Made by a program: the position numbers and the translations under genes. From an uncultured bacterium (lineage in GTDB: Bacteria; Bacillota; Clostridia; Lachnospirales; Lachnospiraceae): DNA of 57,805 nucleotides. The notes under the pieces are model-generated. The model was given only the letters and a program-made list of their open reading frames with translations, did not search any database and was not told the DNA's origin. Shown one piece after another: positions 8,790 through 17,609 of this stretch. Position 1 is the stretch's first letter. Every line of letters starts with the position of its first letter. The stretch spans positions 1 to 57,805 of the forward strand of contig CAJMON010000009.1 of assembly GCA_905214955.1 (NCBI GenBank), given 5' to 3'.

Positions 8790-10916
8790 CTATTTCCAGA
8801 TCCGGTAATTTCCGGACAGCGCCAGCAGTGCGAAGAAATACAGGCAGTTGTCATAGTACCGTCTGTCCCCTTTGCGAAGAGGTGTCTCCCAGAATTTCCG
8901 CACGCAGACACGGGCATTTTCCCCGCCTGCTGCCAGGGAGGCCTGGGCATTGGTAGCGGTAATGGCAGTAGGATGCAGCGCCCGTCTGTTTAACGCTGTT
9001 CCATCCAGCTCATAGACACCGTCCGTCTGTCCTTCCTGGGTCTCACAGAAAAACCGCTGCAGCTTCTCTGCAATCTCCGGCTCCTCTTCCTCTTTTCGGA
9101 ACCACTCATAATCCAGTCCAATGTTGGCAATGGTCCGATAAGAATCACTATAATAAATATCTCTTCTTGGATGGCCCTCTCTGGTTTCCAACCTTGGCGT
9201 TCCGTCATACTCTGCATATTCCGGACTCAAACCCGTCACCGAATGACAGGCTTTTTTCAGATATTCCCGGCTTGCCCTGGCTGCTTCCTTCCAGAAAGGC
9301 CGGTCCTCTTCCTCTGCCCACAGTGCAAACAACTCATAGAAATGAGGCAGATGGTAGGAAGGATCGGTGTAATCGCACTCCGGAATAAACTTAATCAGAT
9401 GATTCTTCGCATCCCACATAGAATATCCTTTTCCCGGAACATCCCCGTTGTGAACGCAGGCATGAAGAAGCTTTTTCGCCTCTGCTTCATAATTGAAAAT
9501 GCCTTCTCCATTTCCCCAGCGGTGGGCCGCAAAAAACAGCGCCATGGCGAAAAATTCTTCCCCGTCCGGAGCCGGTCCATAGGCATTTTTCGTTCCATCC
9601 GTCTGGCAGGACCAGGCAAAATATCCGGCGTGAATGCCTTCTTCCATGTACATATAGGTCTTTGCCCATTTCCACAGGCGGTCAAATTCTTCTTTTTTAT
9701 CCATCTGGACACACATCATCATGCCGTAGGACATGCCTTCCGTTCTGGCATCATGATTTCCTGTATCCTCCATATAGCCCATGTCGTCTCCCACCGGATG
9801 ATAAATCCGTTCCTCCTCCGGTCCGTAAAACATGGTGGAAAATGCCTCTTCAATCTTGCAGTCAATGGATTCCTGGGAATAGCCGTTTTCCAGAAAAACA
9901 TTCCTGTAAACTCCCGTTTCAAAGGCTCCCTGGCCTTTGGCCGAAATGCCTCTCTCCGTCTCTTTTGAAGCTGCAATCTCATCAAACAGGCGGGCGCAGT
10001 CCAGAGTGGTTTCATGAGGAACCACAGTACTTTCAATTTTTCCTGCCCGGACGCATTGAATCATTTCCTGAATCTCATATTCAAATCCATTTTTCGTCTC
10101 TTCGTCCACAAAATGCTCCGCCAGCGTGCCGTCTGCTCCATAAAGGAAACACTCAGAGGCCACGTGGGGACGTGGCAGAACAATGCGTCCTTTTTCACCA
10201 TAAATGGTCATGCAGTCATCCATGGGCACAGAAAAGCTGGTCAGCACCTCTGCCAGAGTATCTGTAAACACAATGGAAATATGGTCTGTCAAATCCACGC
10301 CTGCCCTGCTCCATTTTGTGGAAACATCCGTGTGGCGGATCTTCTGCTGAATGATATATCTGGTGAGCTCGTAGGCGTACACCGTGATATCTTTTGCCGC
10401 GCCGCCTCCAAGAGCCGGATTCCGGTATCTGGAATTTTCATCCTTGGGAGCCACAAATCCAATGGCACACCGGGAAATTTCCGGCTTGCCGATGCGTTCT
10501 TCTGCCACCCATTCCCGGACTTTTTTCACTGCCGGAAGGAAGCGGCTCCACATGGCTTCCATAACAAACAGGCCCGTCTCTTCTGATTTTCGAAATACCG
10601 TCTCTGCCTCCTGGCTGTTCTGAAACATCGCTTTTTCACAGAGCACCGGGATGCCGTGTTCTAAGCACAGCATGGTCAGCCGGAAGTGGTCGTTTGGCGT
10701 CACTGCAATGTAAGCGCCGTCCGGCTTTTCCTTTTCCAGCATTTCCTCATAATCTCCATAGGCCCCCAAAATGTCCTGGGCTTCTGCAAATCTCTGAGCT
10801 TTTTCCAGACTCTTGCTGGCCACTGCCGCCACTTCACAGTCCGGAACCAGCTTCACTGCTTTGCAGAACTTTGATGCAATATTTGCCGCTCCTAAAATCA
10901 CAAACCGAAATTCCAT
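8790..10916 (-). CDS. Fusion: Gfo/Idh/MocA (xylose dehydrogenase-like) + GH8 reducing-end xylose-releasing exo-oligoxylanase
   Basis: A single 708-residue frame with two complete enzymes. Residues 1-325 are a Gfo/Idh/MocA oxidoreductase: nucleotide loop GAANIA (9-14), the EK dyad Glu94-Lys95, and MEAMWSRFLP (119-128), typical of the D-xylose 1-dehydrogenase / dihydrodiol dehydrogenase branch. Residues 328-708 match a full-length GH8 Rex-type enzyme: DDMGYMEDTGNHDARTEGMS (378-396, acid candidate Glu393), FAWSC, GPAPDGEE and YYSDSYR (588-594, base candidate Asp591). Rex removes xylose from the reducing end of xylo-oligosaccharides, so the dehydrogenase could act on its product; that link is inference. 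No signal peptide. The ATG at 10916 has an AAGGAGA site overlapping the upstream ATPase stop; an ATG 18 bases earlier is too early for it. Confidence 0.88.
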   Translation of the reverse strand: MEFRFVILGAANIASKFCKAVKLVPDCEVAAVASKSLEKAQRFAEAQDILGAYGDYEEMLEKEKPDGAYIAVTPNDHFRLTMLCLEHGIPVLCEKAMFQNSQEAETVFRKSEETGLFVMEAMWSRFLPAVKKVREWVAEERIGKPEISRCAIGFVAPKDENSRYRNPALGGGAAKDITVYAYELTRYIIQQKIRHTDVSTKWSRAGVDLTDHISIVFTDTLAEVLTSFSVPMDDCMTIYGEKGRIVLPRPHVASECFLYGADGTLAEHFVDEETKNGFEYEIQEMIQCVRAGKIESTVVPHETTLDCARLFDEIAASKETERGISAKGQGAFETGVYRNVFLENGYSQESIDCKIEEAFSTMFYGPEEERIYHPVGDDMGYMEDTGNHDARTEGMSYGMMMCVQMDKKEEFDRLWKWAKTYMYMEEGIHAGYFAWSCQTDGTKNAYGPAPDGEEFFAMALFFAAHRWGNGEGIFNYEAEAKKLLHACVHNGDVPGKGYSMWDAKNHLIKFIPECDYTDPSYHLPHFYELFALWAEEEDRPFWKEAARASREYLKKACHSVTGLSPEYAEYDGTPRLETREGHPRRDIYYSDSYRTIANIGLDYEWFRKEEEEPEIAEKLQRFFCETQEGQTDGVYELDGTALNRRALHPTAITATNAQASLAAGGENARVCVRKFWETPLRKGDRRYYDNCLYFFALLALSGNYRIWK

Positions 10917-10927
10917 ACCGTCTCTCC

Positions 10928-11629
10928 TTACCATTCAATATCTGCAATCTTTTCTGGTTTCTGGTTTACTTCAATGCTTTTCACGCCGCCGTCATGCATC
11001 CGGATCACCCGGTCTGCAATGGGTGCAATGGCAGCGTTGTGGGTCACAATAATCACCGTGGCTCCCCGCTTCCGGCACATGTCCTGCAGAATCTGCAGCA
11101 CCTGTTTTCCGGTATTGTAATCCAGCGCTCCTGTGGGTTCATCACACAGAAGAATCTTGGGATTTTTAGCAATGGCTCTTGCAATGGCCACCCGCTGCTG
11201 TTCACCGCCGGATAACTGAGCCGGGAAATTGTTGATGCGGTTTTCCAGTCCCACATCCATCAGCACCTGCACCGGGTCCAGGGCATCCTTTACGATCTCT
11301 GATGCGAGCTCCACATTTTCCTTGGCCGTCAGGTTCTGCACCAGATTGTAAAACTGAAACACAAATCCTACATCGTTGCGCCGGTAAGCTGTCAGCTGTT
11401 TTGGAGTATAGCCGGAAATATCTTTTCCATCTACAATCACCTGCCCTTCATCGTTGGTATCCATTCCTCCTAAGATGTTCAGCACGGTAGATTTCCCTGC
11501 TCCGGAGCTTCCCAGAATAATGGCAAGTTCCCCTTTTTCAATGGAAAAATTCACATCCCGGTTGGCTGCAATCTCTGTTGTTCCCATATGGTAACGCTTG
11601 TAGCTGTGCACCATTTCGATATATCCCAC
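10928..11629 (-). CDS. ABC transporter ATP-binding protein, MacB/LolD type (orphan)
   Basis: Stand-alone ATPase of 233 residues. Walker A GSSGAGKS (about 41-48), signature LSGGEQQR, Walker B ILLCDEPTGALD and the switch His in VTHN are intact, so it should hydrolyse ATP. The family normally works with an FtsX/MacB-type permease encoded next to it, for efflux of peptides or for signalling. No such permease is here: the next gene downstream is the oxidoreductase-GH8 fusion, whose ribosome site overlaps this gene's stop. The start is GTG at 11629, set by AAAGGAGG 8 bases upstream. Either the permease lies elsewhere or was lost. Confidence 0.88.
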   Translation of the reverse strand: MGYIEMVHSYKRYHMGTTEIAANRDVNFSIEKGELAIILGSSGAGKSTVLNILGGMDTNDEGQVIVDGKDISGYTPKQLTAYRRNDVGFVFQFYNLVQNLTAKENVELASEIVKDALDPVQVLMDVGLENRINNFPAQLSGGEQQRVAIARAIAKNPKILLCDEPTGALDYNTGKQVLQILQDMCRKRGATVIIVTHNAAIAPIADRVIRMHDGGVKSIEVNQKPEKIADIEW

Positions 11630-11756
11630 TGGCTTATCCTCCTTTGTCGCGAAACCTTTCCGGCTGCCTAATGCACCAGCGCCGCTTTCAAAGCATCCGT
11701 TATTTAGTATTATAAGCCATGACTTTCATCAGGTCAATTTGAGATTCCCGTTCTCT

Positions 11757-13397
11757 TTATGCAATTGTAATGACTCTTCCGGTCTTTGCCGTTACCCGGT
11801 GGGAAATGGAAATAACGGTTCGGTTCTCGGAAATCCTGCGCAGTGCCTGCAGAACTTCTTTCTCAGTCTCTGCATCCAGATTTGCTGTAATCTCATCCAA
11901 AAGCAGCAGTTTCGGGCTGGCCGCCGCCGCTCTTGCAATGGACAGCAGCTGCCACTGTCCCTGGGAAAACAGCTCCGGTGTGCAGATGGTATCGTAGCCT
12001 TTTTCCAGTTTTTCAATAGTATCTGCAAGGCCGGTAAGCTGTGCTGCCGCTTTTACATCTTCCATGGTAATGTTTTCATCAAACAGGGTAATCTGATCTT
12101 TTACCGTTCCCGGAACCATATGGAAAGACTGTTCCACGCAGCCAAACAGCTTTCGTTTGGTTTTCTCCGGAATATCCGCCGCCGGCATTCCATCAATGAG
12201 CACCGTTCCTTTTGACGGCCGGTACAGGCCCAGAAGCAGTTTAAAAATGGTACTCTTTCCAGCTCCGGTCCGTCCTGCCAGGGTCACCTGTTCTCCTGTA
12301 TTTACCTGGAAATTTAAGTTTTCCAGCACCAGACGGTCATCATATCCAAAAGACACATTTTTTATGGATACAAAAGGAGCATCCGCTTTTTGGGATTTCT
12401 TTTCCACAGGCTGTTTCTCCGGAAGCTCCGGCTGATCCAGAAATTCATTGATCCGGTGGACGCCTGCCAGCGCGGACTGAATGGTCTGAATCTCCATTCC
12501 AAGGCTTTCCACCGGGGTGAAAATCTGGGAAACGTAGTTCATGACCGCAACGGCAGTACCTGCGGACATTCCAAACAGAGTCAGAACGGTTTTATTTCCA
12601 GATGCAGAAAACAGCATGACCACTGCCACCACAATGGCGTTCAGGATCAGGATGACCGGAGAATACACGGCATCATAAAAGTTGGTTTTTTCTATTGCCT
12701 GGTAGCTTTCTCCAATATAAGTATCATACCGTTCTTCCATGTACCGCTCTTTTCCAAGACAGTGAATGGTCCGGATATTGTGAAGGGTTTCCGGTACATG
12801 GCCGGATACCCGGCTCACTGCCCGGCGGTTCTGGATCTGGGCTGCCAGCATGTTTTTCTGTACGTGTCTGGTAAACCAGAACAGAAACGGCAGAATCACC
12901 ACCAGCACAATGGCCAGTCCTTTGTTGTTAAACCAGATCACCACCAGAATACTGATGATGCTGCAGGCATCTGCAAACATACTGATGATTCCGGAGGTGA
13001 ACAGTTCCTCAACGGTATCCACATCTCCTACGAACCGGGATACCACCGCTCCTGGTTCCTGATGATTCAGGCCGTCCGCGGTCAGTCTGGTAAATTTTTC
13101 TATCAGGCTGCTGCGCAGTGCGTGGGTGATTTTCTGTCCAAAGACAGTCAGCAGACTCTCTCTGGCTGATTCCATAAGTCCGGTCAGCGCAATCAGCCCC
13201 ATATACGCCAGTACCATCCAAAATGCGGTCTGTTTTCCGGCTGTTATGGAGTCTACAATTTTTCCAAGAATCAATGGCGGGAACAGAGAAAAGATGACCG
13301 CTGTGCATACTGCTGCCGCAATTCCAAGAGACAGCCATTTTTTCTGACAGATTGTCCGGCCTAAAATGGTGCCTACATATTCCTTTTTACTGCTCAT
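11757..13397 (-). CDS. ABC exporter half-transporter (ATPase + permease), subunit 2
   Basis: Half-transporter of 546 residues: six membrane spans in about 1-310, ATPase in about 335-546. Walker A is AGRTGAGKS and Walker B ends in LLLDEITANLD with the catalytic Glu, but the signature is degenerate (FSQGQ instead of LSGGQ). The partner encoded just upstream shows the opposite pattern, as expected for heterodimeric exporters with one active and one degenerate nucleotide site. The start overlaps the end of the partner gene by 11 bases, with GGAGG within the partner's last codons. The MarR regulator ahead suggests drug, bile-acid or lipid efflux; the substrate is unknown. Confidence 0.9.
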   Translation of the reverse strand: MSSKKEYVGTILGRTICQKKWLSLGIAAAVCTAVIFSLFPPLILGKIVDSITAGKQTAFWMVLAYMGLIALTGLMESARESLLTVFGQKITHALRSSLIEKFTRLTADGLNHQEPGAVVSRFVGDVDTVEELFTSGIISMFADACSIISILVVIWFNNKGLAIVLVVILPFLFWFTRHVQKNMLAAQIQNRRAVSRVSGHVPETLHNIRTIHCLGKERYMEERYDTYIGESYQAIEKTNFYDAVYSPVILILNAIVVAVVMLFSASGNKTVLTLFGMSAGTAVAVMNYVSQIFTPVESLGMEIQTIQSALAGVHRINEFLDQPELPEKQPVEKKSQKADAPFVSIKNVSFGYDDRLVLENLNFQVNTGEQVTLAGRTGAGKSTIFKLLLGLYRPSKGTVLIDGMPAADIPEKTKRKLFGCVEQSFHMVPGTVKDQITLFDENITMEDVKAAAQLTGLADTIEKLEKGYDTICTPELFSQGQWQLLSIARAAAASPKLLLLDEITANLDAETEKEVLQALRRISENRTVISISHRVTAKTGRVITIA

Positions 13398-15138
13398 TGG
13401 TCATTCCTCCTTTCTCTGCCTGCTCCAGGTAAAGCTTTGCATATTCCGGGTTGCGCTTCATCAGCTCTTCGTGAGTGCCGGTCTGGGTCTGGCCATTTTC
13501 CATCCAGATTACCTGATCCATCTGAGGGAACAGATACAGTCGGTGGGAAATCAGCAGAATCACGCTGTCGCCCGCCAGCTTTTTCAGATTTTCAAATGCC
13601 TGTTCCTCGGTTTTTTTATCCAGTGCAGAAAACGGATCATCCAGAATCAGTACCGGCTTTTTGTGGCACAGGGTTCTGGCAAGCGCCAGTCTCTGGGCCT
13701 GGCCGCCGGACAAGCGGACGCCGCCGTTTCCAACCAGAGTATCCAGTCCGTTTCCCATTTCCTCTACTTCTTTATCCAGACACACAGCCTTTAAGTAGAT
13801 TTTTGCGTCTTTCCCCTGCTCACCAAGCAGAACGTTATGTTCCACGCTGTCGTTAAACAGTTCCGGATCGTGTCCCAGATATCCGATTACACCAGTCCGG
13901 AAGCTGCTATCCATGTCCCGCAATTCCTGTCTGTGAAAGGTCGCGCTTCCCTCATAAGGATACTCACACAGAAAGGTCTTGCCCAGGGTGGATTTTCCGC
14001 AGGCCACCGGGCCGGTAATCCCGATGATGGTTCCAGGCTTTGCCGTGAAGGAAACATTTTCATAAATCTTCTTATTTCCAGGATAAGCAAAGCTTAAATC
14101 TTTCACTTTCAGTTCTCCTGCCGGCTGTTCTTTGGCGCCTTCTGTCCGGTCAGCCTCTTTTAACAGCGGCTTGATACGCTTCCAGGAAACCTGGGCTTTG
14201 TGTACTGCATTGAACAGTTTTGCTGCTCTGGAGGATTTCACAGACAGCTTGGTAAAGCAGGATAAAAAGGTGGTAAACACGGCAATGCTCCATGCCTGCC
14301 AGCCGGTTCCCAGCACATTTTTTCCACCGAAATACAGAATAAAGACCACACCTGCCATGGAAATGACTTTATACAGCGGCGGCAGTGCCGTGTTCCAGAT
14401 GTTTGCCCGGACTGCGGCTTTTTCGTATGCTGCCAGGTTCTGTTCATAGGCTTCTTCTCGCTGTTTTTCACATCCGAACACCCGATAGGTAATGGCGTTG
14501 GAAGCCTGGTCCAGTATGGCTGCGCTCAATGCTCCGGACTGCTCTTTGCAGGCCGCACCAGTGCGCTGCACAATAACTTTCATCTTTTCTGCCAAAATGT
14601 AAGAGATAGGCGGAAAGATCATGCACAGGATCGTCAGTTTCCAGTCGTACCACAGCAGCATTCCTGCATAAGCCGCCATGGCTACGCCGGTATCGAAAAT
14701 TTCTGTAGTGAATTTCCGCATTCCTTCTGCACAGTCATCCACATCCAGGATAGCCTTTGTCATCACGTTTCCGGTACCCTCTTCTTCCAGCTCGGCGCGG
14801 CTTTTGCGCACCAGGCTTCCATAAAGGATCTGTTTCATTTTACGGTTTACATTGTTGGCAAAACGCCGCACATAAAACCGTTTCACATACCGGCAAATCT
14901 GCACCACCGCAATGGCTGCCACATACCACAGCACCAGAACCAGCATGTCGGCAAATCCTTTGCTTCCATTTAAAATCTCCACCAGACATCCTGTCATCCG
15001 ACCCTCAAACCAGGGGCCTGCCAGCAGTCCCAAATTATAAATCAGTCCGGATATGGTCACTGCCAGAAGCACTGCCCACTCTTTTCGAAAATAATCCATA
15101 ATGTGGTCCGGCCGAAAGGCTTTTTTGTCATTCTTCAT
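13387..15138 (-). CDS. ABC exporter half-transporter (ATPase + permease), subunit 1
   Basis: Half-transporter of 583 residues with an N-terminal six-span domain (about 15-320) and an ATPase (about 345-575). Walker A is TGPVACGKS and the signature is canonical (LSGGQAQR), but Walker B reads LILDDPFSALD, with Asp where the catalytic Glu should be. Combined with subunit 2 this gives one competent site (Glu from subunit 2, LSGGQ from this one) and one degenerate site. It begins at ATG 15138 with an AAGGAAAAGG site, 33 bases after the MarR gene. It belongs to the MarR-controlled operon. Confidence 0.9.
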   Translation of the reverse strand: MKNDKKAFRPDHIMDYFRKEWAVLLAVTISGLIYNLGLLAGPWFEGRMTGCLVEILNGSKGFADMLVLVLWYVAAIAVVQICRYVKRFYVRRFANNVNRKMKQILYGSLVRKSRAELEEEGTGNVMTKAILDVDDCAEGMRKFTTEIFDTGVAMAAYAGMLLWYDWKLTILCMIFPPISYILAEKMKVIVQRTGAACKEQSGALSAAILDQASNAITYRVFGCEKQREEAYEQNLAAYEKAAVRANIWNTALPPLYKVISMAGVVFILYFGGKNVLGTGWQAWSIAVFTTFLSCFTKLSVKSSRAAKLFNAVHKAQVSWKRIKPLLKEADRTEGAKEQPAGELKVKDLSFAYPGNKKIYENVSFTAKPGTIIGITGPVACGKSTLGKTFLCEYPYEGSATFHRQELRDMDSSFRTGVIGYLGHDPELFNDSVEHNVLLGEQGKDAKIYLKAVCLDKEVEEMGNGLDTLVGNGGVRLSGGQAQRLALARTLCHKKPVLILDDPFSALDKKTEEQAFENLKKLAGDSVILLISHRLYLFPQMDQVIWMENGQTQTGTHEELMKRNPEYAKLYLEQAEKGGMTNEQ

Positions 15139-15171
15139 CCTTTTCCTTCGTCCTCTCTTTTCTCCGTATCG

Positions 15172-15669
15172 TTACTCCTGCATTTCTTCACTGATCCTGG
15201 CAGATTCTTCTTCCTCCCCGACCAGCTTTGCAATGTTCACAAAGCCCGCTCTTCTTTCCTTCTTGGAGCGCAGATACAGCTTCTCCAGAATTTGGCAGAA
15301 TGTTTCTTTTTCCTTCTCAGACAGCTCTGCCAGCAGCCATTCGTAAAACACTGCTTCAATATGCGCTTTGGAATTTTTCAGACTTTCCGCCTTTTCCGTA
15401 GCATACAAAAGCTGACTCCTGCCATCTGCCGGATTGGGTTTTCGTACCAGATAGCCTTTCGCCTCCAGGCTGGCCGCCCTTCTCGCCGCAGCGCCTTTGT
15501 CAATCTTTAGCTGCTCCCGCACCTCTGCCTGAGTCAGCCCCGGATGATGCCTGAGCAGATGAATAAAATCAAACTCCGCTGTCCCGATTCCGTCTTCCTT
15601 CATGGTCTGCACCGTGAACTTGCTCACTTCACGGGCGATCTTCGTCATTTTTCTCTCCGTCACGTCCAT
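15172..15669 (-). CDS. MarR family transcriptional regulator
   Basis: Winged-helix repressor of 165 residues. The helix-turn-helix is at about 50-100 (PGLTQAEVREQLKIDKGAAARR) with the wing containing NPADGRSQ, the conserved Asp-x-Arg of MarR wings. It probably senses a small toxic molecule and represses its own operon, which encodes a two-gene ABC exporter. The start at 15669 has GAGGAGG upstream. A strong promoter with an overlapping palindrome lies 47-100 bases upstream, which supports autoregulation. It is somewhat longer than a typical MarR because of an extended, acidic C-terminal tail. Confidence 0.88.
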   Translation of the reverse strand: MDVTERKMTKIAREVSKFTVQTMKEDGIGTAEFDFIHLLRHHPGLTQAEVREQLKIDKGAAARRAASLEAKGYLVRKPNPADGRSQLLYATEKAESLKNSKAHIEAVFYEWLLAELSEKEKETFCQILEKLYLRSKKERRAGFVNIAKLVGEEEESARISEEMQE

Positions 15670-15715
15670 AAACAGGCCTCCTCTTTTTCATAATCTCGAA
15701 AGACCGCACAAAAAA

Positions 15716-15766
15716 GATGTACTATCAACTAATTTGGATGATAGTACATCTTTTTTTGCCTGTCAA
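15716..15766 (-). promoter_or_regulatory. Promoter and MarR operator of the exporter operon
   Basis: On the minus strand, TTGACA (plus 15761-15766) and TATCAT (plus 15738-15743) are separated by exactly 17 bases, a near-consensus sigma-A promoter. A perfect 12-bp inverted repeat GATGTACTATCA / TGATAGTACATC (15716-15727 and 15739-15750, 11-base spacer) covers the -10 and start region. It is flanked by A6 and T7, so it could also fold as a terminator-like hairpin. Its position over the promoter makes an operator the better reading. Confidence 0.75.
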
Positions 15767-15947
15767 TATAAGAATTTGAGTTGCTGGCAATGTCTCAGGA
15801 ATTGATATTGGAAATATTGAAAGAAGCGGCCGGCTGGTTCCCAAATTTATCTAGGCTCCCTGAATGATAAACGTCGCCGGACTTCTTTATGGAATCAAAT
15901 GATGCTATAATGAGCAAAAGACTTCATTAAAAATGGGAGGAAACTAT

Positions 15948-16748
15948 ATGGAAATCACAATGCTTGGCACCGGCAATGCACTGGTAACGGAATGTTATAA
16001 CACCTGTTTTGTTCTCCACGAAGGCGCCGAATCCTTTCTCGTTGACGGCGGAGGTGGAAACGGCGTCTTAAGCCAGCTCAAACGCGCAGGCCTGGATTGG
16101 AAAAATATGCGCACCATTTTCGTCACGCACAAACACATAGACCATATTCTTGGAATTGTGTGGATGGTGCGCATGATCTGCCAGAACATGAGCCAGGGAA
16201 AATACGAGGGAGAAGCCGTGATTTACGGCCATGATGAAGCCATTGCCCTGGTCAAAGACATGGCTGAAAAACTGCTTCAGGAAAAACAGACTAAGTTCAT
16301 CGGAGACCGCTTGCACCTGATTCCGGTGGCAGACGGCGAAGCAAAAGAAATTCTTGGAAAACAGGTGACGTTTTTCGATATCCACTCCACCAAAGCCAAG
16401 CAGTTTGGATTCTGCATGGATCTGGGAAATGGTGAAAAACTTACCTGCTGCGGCGATGAGCCCTGCAGTGACTTATGCAGAAGCTATGCCCTTGACAGCA
16501 CCTGGCTTCTCCATGAAGCATTCTGCCTTTATTCCCAGGCTGATATTTTTGACCCGTATAAAAAGCATCATTCTACGGTCAAAGATGCCTGTGAGCTGGC
16601 AGAGCAGCTTCATATCAAAAATCTGCTGCTCTACCACACCGAAGACCGGAACATCGCTTCCAGAAAGGAACTGTACCTGGCAGAAGGCCGCCAGTATTAT
16701 TCTGGAAATTTATACGTTCCCTATGACCTGGAAACTCTGTCCTTATAA
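15948..16748 (+). CDS. MBL fold metallo-hydrolase (ribonuclease Z-like)
   Basis: Metallo-beta-lactamase fold protein of 266 residues, close in layout to RNase Z and other beta-CASP-free hydrolases. The metal motif is THKHIDH (60-66), with later ligands likely in CCGDEPC and LYHTED. An ATG 15 bases earlier exists, but the GGGAGGA site is inside that stretch and points to ATG 15948. A TATAAT box (15906-15911) precedes it with only a weak -35. The substrate is not known: the family includes tRNA 3' endonuclease and various phosphodiesterases. It stands alone between the MarR operon and the tautomerase gene. Confidence 0.8.
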   Translation: MEITMLGTGNALVTECYNTCFVLHEGAESFLVDGGGGNGVLSQLKRAGLDWKNMRTIFVTHKHIDHILGIVWMVRMICQNMSQGKYEGEAVIYGHDEAIALVKDMAEKLLQEKQTKFIGDRLHLIPVADGEAKEILGKQVTFFDIHSTKAKQFGFCMDLGNGEKLTCCGDEPCSDLCRSYALDSTWLLHEAFCLYSQADIFDPYKKHHSTVKDACELAEQLHIKNLLLYHTEDRNIASRKELYLAEGRQYYSGNLYVPYDLETLSL

Positions 16749-16802
16749 GCCGCACCTCATTCCGGCTTCACAGGCTTTTCACCGGGGCTAAACGGACAGT
16801 CT

Positions 16803-17144
16803 TTAGAAATTTGTTCCGTTCCAGCCCCAGTTGTGAATGCCATGATAAGTCACATACACGCAGTTTGCCGGAATGCCAAGCTCTGCCTCCATGATCCGGC
16901 AGATTTCCTGGGTCATGTTTTCATACTGCTCTGCTGTGCCGTCTCCGAAAAGGCTGACGGATACATAGGCTCCCAGTTCCAGTTTTGCACCGGCCATGTA
17001 CAGGTCATACCCATCTTCAATTCCCACCATCAGAAATTCCTCCGGTTTGTTTAAAATGGAAATGCTCTTTCCATAGGCATCTTTCAGGGCATCTTTCTTT
17101 TCCTCGCTGAGTTTCATCGAAATCTTTGAATCAATAAATGGCAT
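16803..17144 (-). CDS. MIF / phenylpyruvate tautomerase-like protein
   Basis: Tautomerase-superfamily protein of 113 residues. The start is chosen at 17144 because AAGGAGG lies 8 bases upstream and because it places Pro directly after the initiator Met; after Met removal this N-terminal proline is the catalytic base of MIF-like enzymes. The sequence MPFIDSKIS and the C-terminal NWGWNGTNF fit the MIF family, which has longer subunits than 4-oxalocrotonate tautomerase and forms trimers. The physiological substrate in gut bacteria is unclear. A weak promoter (TTGCTT, 17 bases, TATGCT) can be traced upstream on the minus strand. It converges on the MBL-fold gene. Confidence 0.82.
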   Translation of the reverse strand: MPFIDSKISMKLSEEKKDALKDAYGKSISILNKPEEFLMVGIEDGYDLYMAGAKLELGAYVSVSLFGDGTAEQYENMTQEICRIMEAELGIPANCVYVTYHGIHNWGWNGTNF

Positions 17145-17300
17145 TTCTGTATCCTCCTTTTTCTTTTTACGCATCTGCGTATCTTGTCTTAGCATATACT
17201 TTTTTTCCAAAAAAAGCAATCCTATTGCCTTTTCAACTTCAAAGTGCTAAAATACCAGATAAATGATCACTAACCGCTTTTTTATTTTGGAGGAATTATC

Positions 17301-17420
17301 ATAAACATTCTTATTAGAATTTATACAGAAAAAGATCTTCCAGATATGGTCCGGATCTGGAATGAAGTCGTGGAAGACGGACATTATGAAGATATCTGCC
17401 CGTATTACCACGAACTATAA
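17301..17420 (+). pseudogene. Truncated GNAT acetyltransferase remnant
   Basis: A GGAGGAATT ribosome site is followed by ATA instead of ATG, then about 39 codons that read like the N-terminus of a GNAT acetyltransferase (IRIYTEKDLPDMVRIWNEVVEDG), ending at TAA 17418-17420. The acetyl-CoA binding part is absent. The remnant thus lacks both a usable start and most of the gene. Confidence 0.6.
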
Positions 17421-17526
17421 TTATCTGCTTTTATTTTTCATACAGATCTGCCGCTTTTTCTGACATTCCTTTTCTATTAGAACGCAAAAACCACTTTTTC
17501 AATGTCATTTGCCATATTCAGTATAG

Positions 17527-17555
17527 TTGAATCCCAAAATAGCGAATGTTATACT
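17527..17555 (+). promoter_or_regulatory. Promoter of the V4R-diguanylate cyclase operon
   Basis: TTGAAT (17527-17532), 17 bases, TATACT (17550-17555), about 55 bases before the V4R start. The remaining sequence between the GNAT remnant and this site shows nothing recognisable. Confidence 0.6.
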
Positions 17556-17609
17556 GATAGACATAAGGCTTGACCGGTATCTGCCGGAATAGAAAGGATA
17601 TTATATTTT

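Noticed and set aside
9171..9968. Open frame of 265 codons on + across the oxidoreductase-GH8 gene
   Set aside because: Antisense shadow with no recognised motif; the minus-strand frame carries complete GH8 motifs.
15716..15757. Calling the palindrome before marR simply a terminator
   Set aside because: It overlaps the -10 of a strong promoter for the operon, so operator function is more likely; terminator activity cannot be excluded.
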